The notes below the pieces were generated by a model. That model had not been told where the DNA came from. It was given only the letters and a program-made list of their open reading frames with translations, and ran no database searches. From JAKAIY01 sp963809385 (GTDB taxonomy: Bacteria; Chloroflexota; Ktedonobacteria; Ktedonobacterales; JADMIN01), in the NCBI GenBank assembly GCA_963809385.1, contig CAWEJL010000002.1, positions 620,001 through 684,000 on the forward strand: 64,000 nucleotides of DNA, given 5' to 3'. Each line of letters begins with the position of its first letter. Position 1 is the first letter of the stretch. The translations under genes and the position numbers were made by a program. This document shows positions 16,695 to 26,356 of this stretch, one piece after another.

Positions 16695-16754
16695 TAGTCA
16701 GTCTTGACTATTAGTCTCTGCACGTGCTACGCTCTGGTTAGTCAGTATTGACTA
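16695..16754 (+). promoter_or_regulatory. Paired palindromic operator upstream of a small membrane protein gene
   Basis: TAGTCA-GTCT-TGACTA (16695-16710) and TAGTCA-GTAT-TGACTA (16739-16754) are two nearly identical 6-4-6 palindromes with centres 44 bp apart. A possible promoter TTGACT-18-TACGCT (16704-16733) is interleaved, so binding should affect the plus-strand gene at 16817. The regulator is not adjacent; a MarR/PadR/TetR-like dimer would fit. Confidence 0.7.
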
Positions 16755-16816
16755 TAGGCTCGCGGAGGCGCGGGCGCGCGATAGTTTGTTGAGACCAAAG
16801 CGAAGGGATAACGCGA

Positions 16817-17204
16817 ATGGCACGCGTCGCGCCGGTTCTGTCCGGCATTGTGCGCTACGGTGGCCTGCTCCTGCTCGTGCTGGGCATGGTGATGTGGACG
16901 GGGACGGTGGACATACTGGTCCCGATCCACATGCTGATCGGCATCCTGGTAGTAGCTTGCGCTCTGGGCGCTGGCGGGCGTGTTCCTGATGAGCGAGAAG
17001 GGCGCCCTGCCGCTGGCGCTAGGCGCGTTCGCCGTCGGGCTGGCGCAGGCGCTCCTCGGCCTGACCCAGGCGCAGATTCTGCCCACCACGGGACACTGGG
17101 TGATCCAGGTCGGCCACCTGCTGCTGGGTGTGATCCTCATCGGCGTGGGCGAGATGATGACCATGCGCATGAAGAAGGCGCGCGCGGCGGTGGCGGCCAA
17201 GTAG
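16817..17204 (+). CDS. Four-helix membrane protein of unknown function, one frame break
   Basis: The first frame begins MARVAPVLSGIVRYGGLLLL and gives two hydrophobic helices (including IHMLIGILVVACAL). Near 16955-16965 one extra base shifts the frame, after which LWALAGVFLMSEKGALPLALG continues through two more helices to 17204 (GHWVIQVGHLLLGVILIGVG). Spliced, it is about 128 residues with four membrane segments. The His residues in IHM, GHW and VGH could bind haem as in small b-type cytochromes, but that is speculation. It is preceded by a paired operator and converges with a GNAT gene. Confidence 0.6.
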
Positions 17205-17234
17205 GGCGCGCAGGTGCTCGCTTGAGGCGCCGTG

Positions 17235-17796
17235 TCACTCGTTGGGTGGCGCGGCGCCTTGCTGCTGTGCCGCCCATTCGTCGCGCAGCAGGCCCATGCA
17301 CAGCACGTCCTCGTAGCGCTCGCCGTCCCATCCGTGCTGGCGCAGGCGGCCCTCCTCGACAAAGCCCAGCGCGCGATAGGCCCGCACCGCCCGCTCGTTG
17401 AACGCCGAAACATGCAGGCAGACACGGCGCAGGTTGCGGATGCGGAAGGCGTAGTCCAGCAGCAGCCGCAGCGCCTCGCGCCCGTAGCCCCGGCCCTGGT
17501 AGGCGGGATCGCCGATGCCGATGCTCAACCAGCAGACGCCGTTGGCCTCGGAGATGTCGTAGAGGAAAGCATGGCCGATGATACTGACCGTCGGCCTCGA
17601 TCGCGAAGCGCGGGCCATCGCGCTCCCCCTCGCGCACGCTCGCCTCGAAGCGCGCCTCCAGCCGCTCCAGCGACTGCGGCTCGAACGGCCAGTCGCCAAT
17701 CAGCCGCTTGAACTCCGGATCATTGGTGAACTGCCACACGCGCGGCAGGTCCTCCCGCCGCCGCGGTCGCAACAGCACGCGCTCACCTCGTAGCAT
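17235..17796 (-). CDS. GNAT acetyltransferase (RimJ/RimL-like), one frame break
   Basis: Uses acetyl-CoA to acetylate an amine, often a protein N-terminus or small molecule. The first frame from 17796 (MLRGERVLLRPRRREDLPRV) is the usual family start; it breaks near 17580-17592, where one base appears extra, and resumes VSIIGHAFLYDISEANG. The acetyl-CoA loop is QGRGYGREALRLLLDYAF, followed by NERAVRAYRALGFVEEG, the typical C-terminal motif. The spliced protein of about 186 residues is normal. The start overlaps the end of the DinB-like gene by 14 bases, in the mcmA2-meaB run. Confidence 0.82.
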
Positions 17797-18401
17797 GGTT
17801 CTCTCCTCCGCCAGCGCTGGCATACGCGCTACTCATCTGGCGCGTCCTCCTCCTCCGTCCCTCATCATCCTCGTCATCAGCAGCAGAAGCGGATGGGTAT
17901 GGCCTACTTTCCCGCAGAAGCGCGAGCCTGATCCCTCTGAAGAGCAAAACATTTTCCTGCTTGAGCGTATGGTTGATCGTCTTCAGCGTCTCCAGGCGCG
18001 GGATATGGGTTATCATGCCGGGATGGTCCACATCCGGAACGCACGGCGCGTTCCACAGCGGAGCGAGTTGTGGCGCCAGCGCAATGTATTCGGCGCGTGC
18101 GCGCTGGAAGGCGTCGAGCATCGCATCATAGGCCATGGCGCTGCCTTCACGCTCCCAGTGTTCGTCTTCGGCGGCGAGGATCGTCTCATCATCAGTCGCT
18201 GGGCCACCCTGCAACAGGCGATTGGCCCCTGGCAGCGCGATCTCGCGCTCGTAGTAGAGCATGTGGTACACGATGCGCGCGACGCTCTTGTCGTTTTGGG
18301 GCGTCTCGAAGCGATGCTCGACCGGGAGTATTCCGCGCCATCTTGACAAATCTGTCTGCTGACGTTTGCAACTTCTCAACGAAAAAGGCGCTCCACTCCA
18401 T
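17783..18401 (-). CDS. DinB-like protein, one frame break
   Basis: The start at 18401 (MEWSAFFVEKLQTSADRFV) has GGAGG eight bases upstream. Near 18335-18345 the frame shifts by one extra base and continues LPVEHRFETPQNDKSVARIVYHMLYYERE, with later His residues in HPGMITHIPRLE and INHTLKQENVLLF. A four-helix bundle with three widely spaced His is typical of the DinB/YfiT metalloenzyme superfamily, whose members often act as thiol transferases or are uncharacterised. The last 40 residues are acidic then basic low complexity. It follows meaB by 30 bases and overlaps a GNAT gene, so it is probably cotranscribed. Confidence 0.6.
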
Positions 18402-18430
18402 CCCCAGACCTCCACATCTCGTACTCGGGC

Positions 18431-19434
18431 TTATGGTGTGACCTTGACCTCCGGCGCGAGGCCGATGCGGCGCGCAAGCTCGTCGGCGGTGGTGTAGGGA
18501 TCGCGCTCGCGCTCGACGACGGCGGCGACCAGCTTCGCCCATTCCTCATCGCCAATGGTGTGGCTGATGCGCTCGATCAGCGCCTGGTGCAGCAGCGCCA
18601 GCATCTCGCTCTGCGCCTGGCGACCGCCGCGCGCGGCAAGCTGCCCCGTCTCGCGCAGCGATTCGAGGTGCGCCGCCAGCTTGTCCGCCAGCTCCGGCAC
18701 ACCCTCGCCAGTGGTGGCGACCGCCTTGATGATCGGCACGCGCCACTCACGCTCGCCCTTGCGCTGGTCCAGGCTGAGCAGCATGCGCAGCTCGGCGGCG
18801 GCGCGGTCGGCGTCGGGCCGGTCGGCCTTGTTGACGACGAAGATGTCGGCGATCTCCAGAATGCCGGCTTTGATGGCCTGGATCTCGTCACCCATGCCCG
18901 GCACAGTGACCACCACCACCGACTGCGCCGCGCGCACGATCTCGACCTCGGCCTGCCCGGCGCCGACCGTCTCGACGATGATCGTGTCGAACCCGGCGGC
19001 GTCCAGCGCGCGGACGGCGTCGCGCGTAGCGGCGGCCAGCCCGCCGACGCTGCCCCGGCTGGCCATGCTGCGGATGAAGACGCTTGGGATCGCCCGCCAG
19101 CTCCTGCATGCGGATGCGGTCGCCCAGGATCGCGCCGCCGGTGAAGGGGCTGCTGGGGTCTACGGCGATGATGCCGACGCGCTGCTCCCGCTTGCGGAGC
19201 TCGCGCGCACAGCTGGGTGACGAGCGTGGACTTGCCCGCGCCAGGCGAGCCGGTGAAGCCGACGATGTGCGCGTGGCCGCCGTGGGCGTGCAGCCGCGCC
19301 AGCATCGCGCGGGCTTCGGGCGCGCGGTTCTCGATCAGCGAGACGGCGCGAGCCAGCGCGCGGCGGTCGCCCGCCAGCAGGCGCTCTACCAGGTCGGGCT
19401 GCGTGGCGGGCGGGGGTGTCTGTGAGGAGGTCAT
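18431..19434 (-). CDS. meaB: MeaB/ArgK-type GTPase chaperone of methylmalonyl-CoA mutase, two frame breaks
   Basis: A G3E GTPase that gates cofactor loading and protects cobalamin-dependent methylmalonyl-CoA mutase. Read from 19434 (MTSSQTPPPATQ): Walker A VGFTGSPGAGKSTLVTQL, then a shift near 19205 into REQRVGIIAVDPSSPFTGGA, and a second near 19085 into SVFIRSMASRGSVGGL. FDTIIVETVGAGQAEVE and the base-recognition VVNKAD follow. Both breaks act as one extra base. Spliced length is about 334 residues, normal for the family. The gene starts two bases after the stop of the B12-binding mutase subunit, so the pair is an operon of propionate or methylmalonyl-CoA metabolism. Confidence 0.9.
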
Positions 19435-19435
19435 G

Positions 19436-19930
19436 CTAGCGTGTCGCTTCGCTGGTGGGGCCTGCCGGAGCGGGCGCGTCGAGCGGCGCGCCGCCTCCGT
19501 GGAGGGGCGACAGACTCTGGCGCATGCGCTCCGGGCTGATGTTGGCGCGCACGAAGTCAATGATCGTCGCGAGCGAGGTGCCGGGGCCGAAGTTGCCCTT
19601 GACGCCCATCGCCTCGATGGCGGGGATGTCCTCATCGGGCAGGATGCCGCCGGCCACGACCAGCACGTCATCCACGCCGTTCTCGCGCAGGAGCTCCATC
19701 ACCTTGGGGAAGATGGCCATGTGCGCGCCGGAGAGGATGCTCATCAGGATGGCGTCCACATCCTCCTGGATGGCGGCTTCGACGATCATCGGCGGCGTCT
19801 GGCGGATGCCCGTATAGATCACTTCCATGCCAGCGTCGCGCAGCGCCCGCGCGATCACCTTGGCGCCCCGGTCGTGTCCATCGAGGCCAGGCTTGGCCAC
19901 CAGCACCCGAATCCTGCGTTCGTCAGCCAT
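19436..19930 (-). CDS. Methylmalonyl-CoA mutase cobalamin-binding subunit (McmA2 type)
   Basis: Small subunit carrying adenosylcobalamin for the mutase that interconverts methylmalonyl-CoA and succinyl-CoA. RIRVLVAKPGLDGHDRGAKV contains the DxHxxG motif whose His coordinates cobalt base-off; LMSILSGAH and VVAGGILPDEDI are the second and third B12-site loops. 164 residues fits a stand-alone B12 domain, so a separate catalytic subunit must be encoded elsewhere; it is not in this window. The start at 19930 (MADERRIRV) is where family similarity begins. meaB follows directly. Confidence 0.93.
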   Translation of the reverse strand: MADERRIRVLVAKPGLDGHDRGAKVIARALRDAGMEVIYTGIRQTPPMIVEAAIQEDVDAILMSILSGAHMAIFPKVMELLRENGVDDVLVVAGGILPDEDIPAIEAMGVKGNFGPGTSLATIIDFVRANISPERMRQSLSPLHGGGAPLDAPAPAGPTSEATR

Positions 19931-20485
19931 ATATGCAGCGCGGGAGCGCCGCCAGCCATCGTCGGGCGGGCTTCTCCCACTCCCCCTTTCGCGGTAGGTG
20001 TCATCGCGGGCGCGCGGCCCCATCGCCGCACGCCGTTCATGCGCGATTGTACAACACGCTGGCCGGTGGCGGAGATGTTTGCGTGTCTCTGGAGGCCTAT
20101 GAAAGAAGACAGGCTCCTCCAAACACTGCTCGCCTCCTGGCGTTGAGCTGTCTATCAACTGGGGCGCCTCATCGCTGGCGACTGGGAAAGCAGCCGCAAC
20201 TGGCGCCTCCTTTGCTAAGTTAGGGGACATCGCTGGCTCAGCGCATACTCGTTCCATGAATTCGCCTGAGCTTGTCATGCGCAGAGTCGCTCAAGGGGAC
20301 TTGGGGACGGCGAGTTCTGAGAGGAGCTTTTCGGCGACCTCGAGCGCGAAGCGGCGGTCATGCTAGCCCATGAGTAGTGGACTAGAGCGAAAGGTCCATA
20401 GACAAGCGGGACGCGCGCTGGCTACGAGATAGCCGGCAGCGCGTAGGCGGTCTTGGCATTCAGGCGACATTGAGGAGGCAATCCC
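19931..20485. other. Intergenic region between divergent mcmA2 and the DUF1269 gene
   Basis: About 555 bases without a recognisable gene, RNA or repeat. It should carry promoters for both directions. The ribosome site GAGGAGG of the DUF1269 gene is at 20471-20477. Confidence 0.5.
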
Positions 20486-21094
20486 ATGGCTGACGTACCT
20501 GTGCAGGTCATTGTGGCCGCGTTCCACAATCTCAGCGGCGCAAGCGATGCGCTCAAGACATTACAAGAGGCCAAGCACGACAAGCTGATCGGCATCCGGG
20601 ATGCGGCGGTTATCACCAAAGACGCCAATGGGAAGGTGAAAATCAAAGAGACGGCCGATATGCGCGCCGGCAAGGGCGCGACTATTGGGGCGGTCACTGG
20701 AGGGGTGCTTGGCCTGCTGGCGGGGCCAGTGGGGTGGGCAGCCCTGGGTGGCGCCGCGATCGGTGGATTGGCGGCCAAGATGCACGATGGCGGTTTCCCC
20801 GATGACCGTCTCAAGCAAATAGGCGCGAAGTTGACGCCCAACTCCTCCGCGCTGGTAGCGGTGATTGAACATGAGTGGGTGGCGGAGGTGGAACAGGAGC
20901 TGGCGAGTCAGCAGGCGGACGTCGTGACGCAGGAACTGAGTGACGACATCCAGCGGCAGCTTGCCGCCGGCGAGGATGTGGTCTATACCGTCGTGGACGA
21001 TGGCGACACGGTTGTGGCGGCGCGCGCTACCACGGGTAACTTGCCCACCACGCCTTCCGATAAACAGACGGATCAGCCTTCGCCAGCGTCGTGA
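20486..21094 (+). CDS. DUF1269 family membrane-associated protein
   Basis: 202 residues. VPVQVIVAAFHNLSGASDALKTL and IGIRDAAVITKDANGKVKIKE form the ferredoxin-like start of DUF1269 proteins; GATIGAVTGGVLGLLAGPVGWAALGGAAIGGLAAKM is a Gly-rich hydrophobic hairpin resembling glycine-zipper membrane insertions. The end, ADVVTQELSDDIQRQLAAGEDV, is helical and acidic. The family is often stress-linked but has no settled role. GAGGAGG eight bases before the ATG supports the start. Two strong hairpins follow the gene. Confidence 0.85.
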   Translation: MADVPVQVIVAAFHNLSGASDALKTLQEAKHDKLIGIRDAAVITKDANGKVKIKETADMRAGKGATIGAVTGGVLGLLAGPVGWAALGGAAIGGLAAKMHDGGFPDDRLKQIGAKLTPNSSALVAVIEHEWVAEVEQELASQQADVVTQELSDDIQRQLAAGEDVVYTVVDDGDTVVAARATTGNLPTTPSDKQTDQPSPAS

Positions 21095-21101
21095 TCAAGC
21101 C

Positions 21102-21144
21102 AGCGCGCACTCGCGACCATCACACCGGATCGCGAGTGTGCGCT
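21102..21144 (+). terminator. Hairpin after the DUF1269 gene
   Basis: GCGCACTCGCGA pairs with TCGCGAGTGTGCGC (one wobble) eight bases after the stop codon. There is no T tract, as in most hairpins of this window. Confidence 0.6.
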
Positions 21145-21203
21145 GCGCGTGCACGCGCATGCTGCGGATAATGCCGTGGATAGCCGCCATCAAGGATAGA
21201 GCG

Positions 21204-21251
21204 AGTGAGGGCGCCCAGCGCGGGTACGGGCCCGCACTGGGCGCCCTCACT
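21204..21251. terminator. Second strong hairpin before the SulP gene
   Basis: AGTGAGGGCGCCCAG (21204-21218) pairs perfectly with 21237-21251, with an inner GCGGG/CCCGC stem. It insulates the SulP gene from the DUF1269 gene, or is a dispersed palindrome. Confidence 0.6.
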
Positions 21252-21310
21252 GACCTCCTGGAAGGTGATTCCTGAGATACGGCAGCCCGCTATTTGCCCA
21301 TTCTGCAGAC

Positions 21311-23117
21311 ATGCGTTTGACATGTGTTCAAGGCTGTGCGCCGTCCATTGGACGCTGCGCTTCTTTGCGTTCGCGAAATGAGGCTCCCGGTGCCAGCCAC
21401 AAGCGCGTCACCAACACGATCCATCCCGTCCGCGCTCGTGTGGAACGGTGGGCTCCAGGGCTGCGAGTCTTGCGAACCTATCACTCATCCTGGTTGAAAC
21501 GGGACCTCGTCGCGGGGTTGATCCTCTCTTCGCTCCTGGTTCCTCAGGGAATGGCCTACGCTGAGCTGGCTGGGCTCCCACCGATCACCGGACTCTACAC
21601 CACTGTCGTCTGCCTGCTCGCCTACGCCGCTTTTGGACCTTCTCCCCGATTGGTGCTCGGTCCGGACTCAGCTCTGGGGCCAATGATTGCCGCGGCCGTC
21701 TTGCCGCTGGCCGCGGGCAGCATGGAGAACGCGGTGGCGCTGGCTGGCATGCTTGCGCTCATGGTTGGTGTGATCTGTGGGGTGGCGGCGGTGGCTCGTC
21801 TTGGATTCGTGGCTGATCTCCTCTCCAAGCCGGTACGCGTGGGCTACCTCTCGGGTTTAGCGGTCACGATTTTCGTTAGCCAGCTGCCAAAGCTGCTCGG
21901 CTTTTCGGTCGAGGCCGACAACTTCATCCAGGAGGTCCGCGCAATCGTGACGCAGCTTGGGCAGACCAATCCCTGGACACTCGCGGTTGGTCTCCTCACG
22001 CTGGCTATCATCCTTGGTCTGCGGCATTGGGCCCCACAGGCGCCAGGCGTGTTGATCGCTGTGGGAGCCGCTATCGTCGCGACGGTGGTCTTCAACCTGA
22101 CCGCTCACGGTGTGGCGACTGTTGGGACTCTTCCTCAGGGTTTTCCGCTGCCCCATTTTCCGAGTGTCCCGCTCTCGGATATCCCCATCCTGGCGGTGAC
22201 AGCATTCGGCATCTCGCTGGTGGCGATCGGTGATACCATCTCTACTTCCGCCGGGTTTGCCGCCCGCCAGGGTCTTGAGGTGGACGCCAATCAAGAGCTC
22301 GTTGGTATCGGCGCGGCGAACCTGCTGGCTGGCTTCTTCCAGGGATTTCCGGTGAGCACAAGCGCCTCGCGGACTGCCGTAGCGGAACAATCGGGCGCAA
22401 AGACCCAGCTGACCGGTGTGGTCTCAGCCGTGGTCATTGTCCTCATGCTCCTCTTCCTTCCCGGATTGGTGCGCAACCTCCCTCAGTCGGCCCTGGCGGC
22501 GATCCTGATCGTGGCCGCCATCAGCCTCTTCGACCTCGCTGGTCTGCGTCGCTTGCTCGCAGTCAGCCGGCATGAATTCTTCCTCGCTGTCGTTTGCGCG
22601 CTCGGCGTTATTTTCGTGGGAGTGTTACAAGGTATCGTCATCGCCGTCCTGATCTCGATCCTCCAGCTTTTTACCAGAGTGTGGCGGCCCCAATGGTCGG
22701 TGTTGGGACAGCAGGAAGGACTGCCCGGTTATCATGATATTCGGCGGCATCCAGCGGCGCGGACGTTGCCGGGCGTCCTGATGATCCGGTGGAGCGCTCC
22801 GCTCATGTTCGCGAACGCCACCGTGTTCCGTGCGGCCGTTCGAGAGCAGCTTGCCAGGTCTGATCCACGGCCGCGCTGGATCGTCATTGCGGCTGAGCCA
22901 ATTACCGATTTAGACACGACGGCGGCTGACATGCTTCGGGATTTGGATCTCGAGCTCAACGCGCAAGGCATCCACCTCGTCTTTGCTGAGCTCCAGGAGC
23001 GCGTAGAGGATCAACTCGATCAGATTGGGCCTGCAGGAGACGATCGACGCGCAGCACTTCTATCCGACGCTAGAAGTTGCCGTCAACACCATCTCAAGGC
23101 AGGCTCCGGCGGAATGA
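21311..23117 (+). CDS. SulP family anion transporter with STAS domain, C-terminal frame break
   Basis: Inner-membrane permease for sulfate, bicarbonate or another anion. SLLVPQGMAYAELAGLPPITGLYTT is the SulP signature; about ten to twelve helices follow, then a STAS domain (LMIRWSAPLMFANATVFR, VIAAEPITDLDTTAADML). After VEDQLDQIG the annotated frame turns into unrelated basic residues. One extra G near 23027-23030 would restore LQETIDAQHFYPTLEVAVNT and a stop at 23115-23117, so I end it there. The start is uncertain: ATG 21311 has no clear ribosome site and GTG 21440 is an alternative. Confidence 0.88.
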
Positions 23118-23297
23118 GCGCAGTGCCACGCCAGTACCAAGCGAATCCAGCCAGAACGACGATCGGCAGGCGTTTACGGCTGTTCGCACATGCGCACATG
23201 GTGATCCCGACGCGGATGCGAACGGCGCCTCTGAATCGCGCCGCGCCATCACTGGCGTTGGCGGCATAGACGCCGTCGCCCGCGTACGTCTCGGCCT

Positions 23298-24110
23298 TTA
23301 TTCGCCCAGAGTCAGGGCATGCGTCTGGTGACGCCCTACCCAGCGGTGGACTGGCCGCTCGACCGGCGCGCGGCGCTCGTAGAGCGTGATGTGGGTGAAG
23401 GGCACGCGGAAGACGGTGAAGACATCGTGGCTGATGAGCAGACCGCCCAGCAGGCAGACCGCGCCGAGGAACTCGCCGACCGCCGCGCCGCTGGTGTTGC
23501 CCAGCGCCTGCATGCCCGTCAGTACGCTGGGGAAGACGGAGCCCAGCGCCAGCAGCGCCATCGAGGCCAGCCGGTAGCCAGGCGCGTTCTTGCGCCAGAA
23601 TTGCCACGCGCTCCACGCCGCGCCGCCGAAGAGCAGCAGCGCGCCAGGGATGTTCATGATGATCGCCGCGGCCTCCATGTCACCGGGCAGCGGCTTGAAC
23701 GCGCGCACGTTGGTAATGGTCGCCGTCGTGGCGGTCGTCAGCGTCTGGATGTCGGCGGTAGAGAAGGGCGCGAAGGTGATGCGAACGCCCGCATAGACGG
23801 CGATCACGACCGCGATGGCCGTCGCCACCCAGGCGACGCGGCGCGGGCCAAGCAGGAACAGCGTCCCCAGTCCGAGGAACGCGGCGGTCAGGATGCCGCC
23901 GAAATAATACCAGACCTTGTATTCCGCCACGGTCCAGTGGCTGGCGGCGCCGAAGGATTCCGCGCCGGCGGCGAGGCCGTAGAAGAGCAGACCGAGCGTC
24001 CACATCAGCTTGTGCGGGCGCGGGCGGCTGAGATGCTGATCGAAGATGAAGATTGCCGCCAGCAGCGCGCAAATCGCCGCCAGCGCCGTGAAGAGCGAAG
24101 TCCCGTTCAT
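23298..24110 (-). CDS. Seven-helix membrane protein, unknown function
   Basis: 270 residues with about seven hydrophobic segments, beginning MNGTSLFTALAAICALLAAI; the C-terminal 30 residues are basic and probably cytoplasmic. KVWYYFGGILTAAFLGLGTLFLL and GALLLFGGAAWSAWQFWRK are helices two and five. The pattern is not HemX, CcsA or another family I recognise. The gene starts eight bases after the hemD stop, so it is probably cotranscribed with hemC-hemD, but a haem-related job is only guilt by association. Confidence 0.7.
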   Translation of the reverse strand: MNGTSLFTALAAICALLAAIFIFDQHLSRPRPHKLMWTLGLLFYGLAAGAESFGAASHWTVAEYKVWYYFGGILTAAFLGLGTLFLLGPRRVAWVATAIAVVIAVYAGVRITFAPFSTADIQTLTTATTATITNVRAFKPLPGDMEAAAIIMNIPGALLLFGGAAWSAWQFWRKNAPGYRLASMALLALGSVFPSVLTGMQALGNTSGAAVGEFLGAVCLLGGLLISHDVFTVFRVPFTHITLYERRAPVERPVHRWVGRHQTHALTLGE

Positions 24111-24118
24111 ACTCGTGC

Positions 24119-24985
24119 TCAGCTCGTTCTCTCTGCGGGCGCGCCGTCGCTGGCTCCGCCCGCTGTGCCACGACCGTCCGCTCCGGCGCGGGCGGTGAAA
24201 TAGGCGGCCAGCGCGTCAGTCAGGCCGGGAATGGTGTACTCCTCCGCGATGAGCGCTGGCTCCAGCCCGGCCTCGCGGAGGGTCGCGGCGGTGATCGGGC
24301 CGATAGCGGCCAGCGCCACGCCCCGCAGCGCCGCGCGCGGGTCGAGGCCCATCGCCGCCAGCCCTTCGACGAGGCCGCGCGCCGTCGAGGAGCTGGTGAA
24401 GGTGATCGCGTCCACCCGCTCATCGCCGAGCAGCGCGCGCTGGATCATCTCCGGCCCGGCGGGCTGGATGACGGTGCGATAAGCGGCGATCTCGTCCACC
24501 TCGGCGCCGCGCAGCCGCAGCCCATCGGCCAGCGCGCGGCGGGCGATGTCGGCGCGGGCCAGCAGCAGCCGCTGCCCGGCGACATTCCCCAGCCCCTCCA
24601 GGATGCCCTCGGCCACATACTCGTCCGGCGTCATGTCCACCTGGACGCCGCGCTCTTCCAGCGCGCGCGCGGTGGCCGGGCCAATCGCCGCCACCCGCGC
24701 CAGCCCGCGCGCCGCCCAGTCGCGCCCGGTGGCCGCCAGCCGCTCGGCGAAGGCTGCCACGCCGTTGACGCTGGTGAAGACCAGCCAGTCATAGCTCGCC
24801 AGGTTGGCGATAGCGGCGTCGAGCGCGCTGGGGTCTTCGATCGGCGCGATGGCGATGGTCGCCAGCGGGACGGTTCGCGCGCCCAGCGCCTCCAGCCGCT
24901 CCGCCAGCGCGGCGGCCTGCTCCGGCGGGCGGGTGATGGCGATGCGCTTGCCCGCGAGTGGTTGCGCGGTGGTTGTCTCACTCAT
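24119..24985 (-). CDS. hemD: Uroporphyrinogen-III synthase
   Basis: Closes hydroxymethylbilane with inversion of ring D to give uroporphyrinogen III for haem, sirohaem or cobalamin. Despite low family conservation, the two-lobe pattern is clear: GKRIAITRPPEQAAALAERLEALGA, YDWLVFTSVNGVAAF, VAAIGPATARALEERG, then DAITFTSSSTARGLVE and LAAIGPITAATLREAGL. The ATG at 24985 shares its A with the hemC stop (TGATG), typical translational coupling; a GTG one codon earlier is also in frame. The Ala/Gly/Arg-rich tail after residue about 265 is dispensable-looking. Confidence 0.93.
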   Translation of the reverse strand: MSETTTAQPLAGKRIAITRPPEQAAALAERLEALGARTVPLATIAIAPIEDPSALDAAIANLASYDWLVFTSVNGVAAFAERLAATGRDWAARGLARVAAIGPATARALEERGVQVDMTPDEYVAEGILEGLGNVAGQRLLLARADIARRALADGLRLRGAEVDEIAAYRTVIQPAGPEMIQRALLGDERVDAITFTSSSTARGLVEGLAAMGLDPRAALRGVALAAIGPITAATLREAGLEPALIAEEYTIPGLTDALAAYFTARAGADGRGTAGGASDGAPAERTS

Positions 24986-26077
24986 CACGCACGCTCCGCT
25001 TCCACCGCCAGCGCCTCGCGCACGCGCTGGATGATCTCGTCCGCGCCCTGGCGGCGCAGGTCCGCGACGACCGCACGGGCGAGCGCGGCGGGGCGGCTGG
25101 CCGGGCCGGTACGCTCCGCGCGGATGATGCGCTGGCCGTCGGGGGTGGCGACCACCGCCAGCAGCCGCAGCGTCGCGCCATCGGCTGAGGGGATGGCGTG
25201 CGCGCCGACGGGGGCCAGGCAGCCCGCGCCCAGCCCGGCCAGCGTCGCGCGCTCGGCGGTGACGGCGCGGCGGGTGGGCAGGTGGTCCACCACGCGCAGC
25301 AGGCGGCGGGTGGCGTGGTCGTCCGCGCGCGTCTCGATCGCCAGCGCGCCCTGCCCGGCGGCGGGCGTCAGCATCTCAACCGGCAGAATCTCAGTGATGT
25401 AGTCGTCCAGGCCCAGGCGGCGCATGCCCGCGATGGCGAGGATCGTGGCGTCGGGGCCGTCGGGCGCCAGCGCCTTGCGCAGCCGGGTGTCAATGTTGCC
25501 GCGCATCTCGATCATCCGCAGGTCGGGGCGGATGGCGAGCAGTTGCGCGCGGCGGCGGAGGCTGCTGGTGGCCACCACCGCGCTCCTCCGGCAGGTCGCG
25601 CAGGCGCAGGCCGTGGCGCGAGACCAGCGCGTCGCGCGCATCCTCGCGCGCGGGAATGGCGGCCAGCGCCAGGCCAGGCGTAATCTCGCTGGGCAGGTCC
25701 TTCAGGCTGTGGATCGCGGCGTCCACGCCAGAGCGGTCAGCGGCGCGCTCGGCCTCGACCAGCGCGCGGTCATTCATGGATTGGACGGCGATGTCGAGCG
25801 CGCCCTCCAGCAGCGCGCGCTCCAGTTCGGCGACGAAGACGCCCTTGTCGCCCAGGCGCGCCAGCGGCGTCTCATGCGCCTGCGTGTGGTCGCCCTGCGT
25901 GGTGATCGTCTGGAGGGTGAACTCGGAGCCCGGCGCGCGCTCGCGCACGCGGTCGAGCGCCCAGGAGGTCTGCCAGAGCGCCAGCGTCGAGCCACGCGTG
26001 CCGACGGTGATCGGGCGCGCGGGGCCGCGCCGCCGCGCGGAGGGCGCGCGGCCAGAGGGAGAAGTATCTATCGCCAC
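24985..26077 (-). CDS. hemC: Hydroxymethylbilane synthase (porphobilinogen deaminase), frame break and an unusual insertion
   Basis: Assembles four porphobilinogens into hydroxymethylbilane. ITVGTRGSTLALWQT opens the fold, AIHSLKDLPSE is the active-site loop, and Cys in GLGAGCLAPVGAHA (near 25222) carries the dipyrromethane cofactor. A frame shift near 25583-25588 acts as one extra G: LRDLPE continues as SAVVATSSLRRRAQLLA. The GTG start at 26077 has AAGGTGG seven bases upstream. Just before HSLKD the protein has roughly 18-20 extra residues (25720-25780), making LDIAVQSMND...VDAAIHSLKD look like a duplicated motif. hemD is coupled downstream. Confidence 0.92.
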
Positions 26078-26356
26078 GATGGCGCCACCTTTTCGCTCAA
26101 TGGGAGAGGCCGCAAACGGCCTGAGCTTCGTATCGGGGTGTGACGGCGCGACATGGGCGCCGCTGGCCCATCTCTGATTATACTCCCCTCGCGACACGAT
26201 GCTTCCTTAGAGCGGGCGATTTGGCGTGAGTTAGCCCAGCGTGGCGACGCCACATCTTCGAGGCGGCGCAGGCACTGGCGGTCGCCGAGCCGCTCGCAGG
26301 CGCAGCGCGCGCCGGTCAGCGGTATTTCAGCGCGCCGCATACGCGAAACCATTTCG

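Noticed and set aside
23298..24110. HemX or CcsA-type cytochrome assembly protein next to hemD
   Set aside because: The helices lack the WWD motif or conserved His pattern of those families; only the location suggested it.
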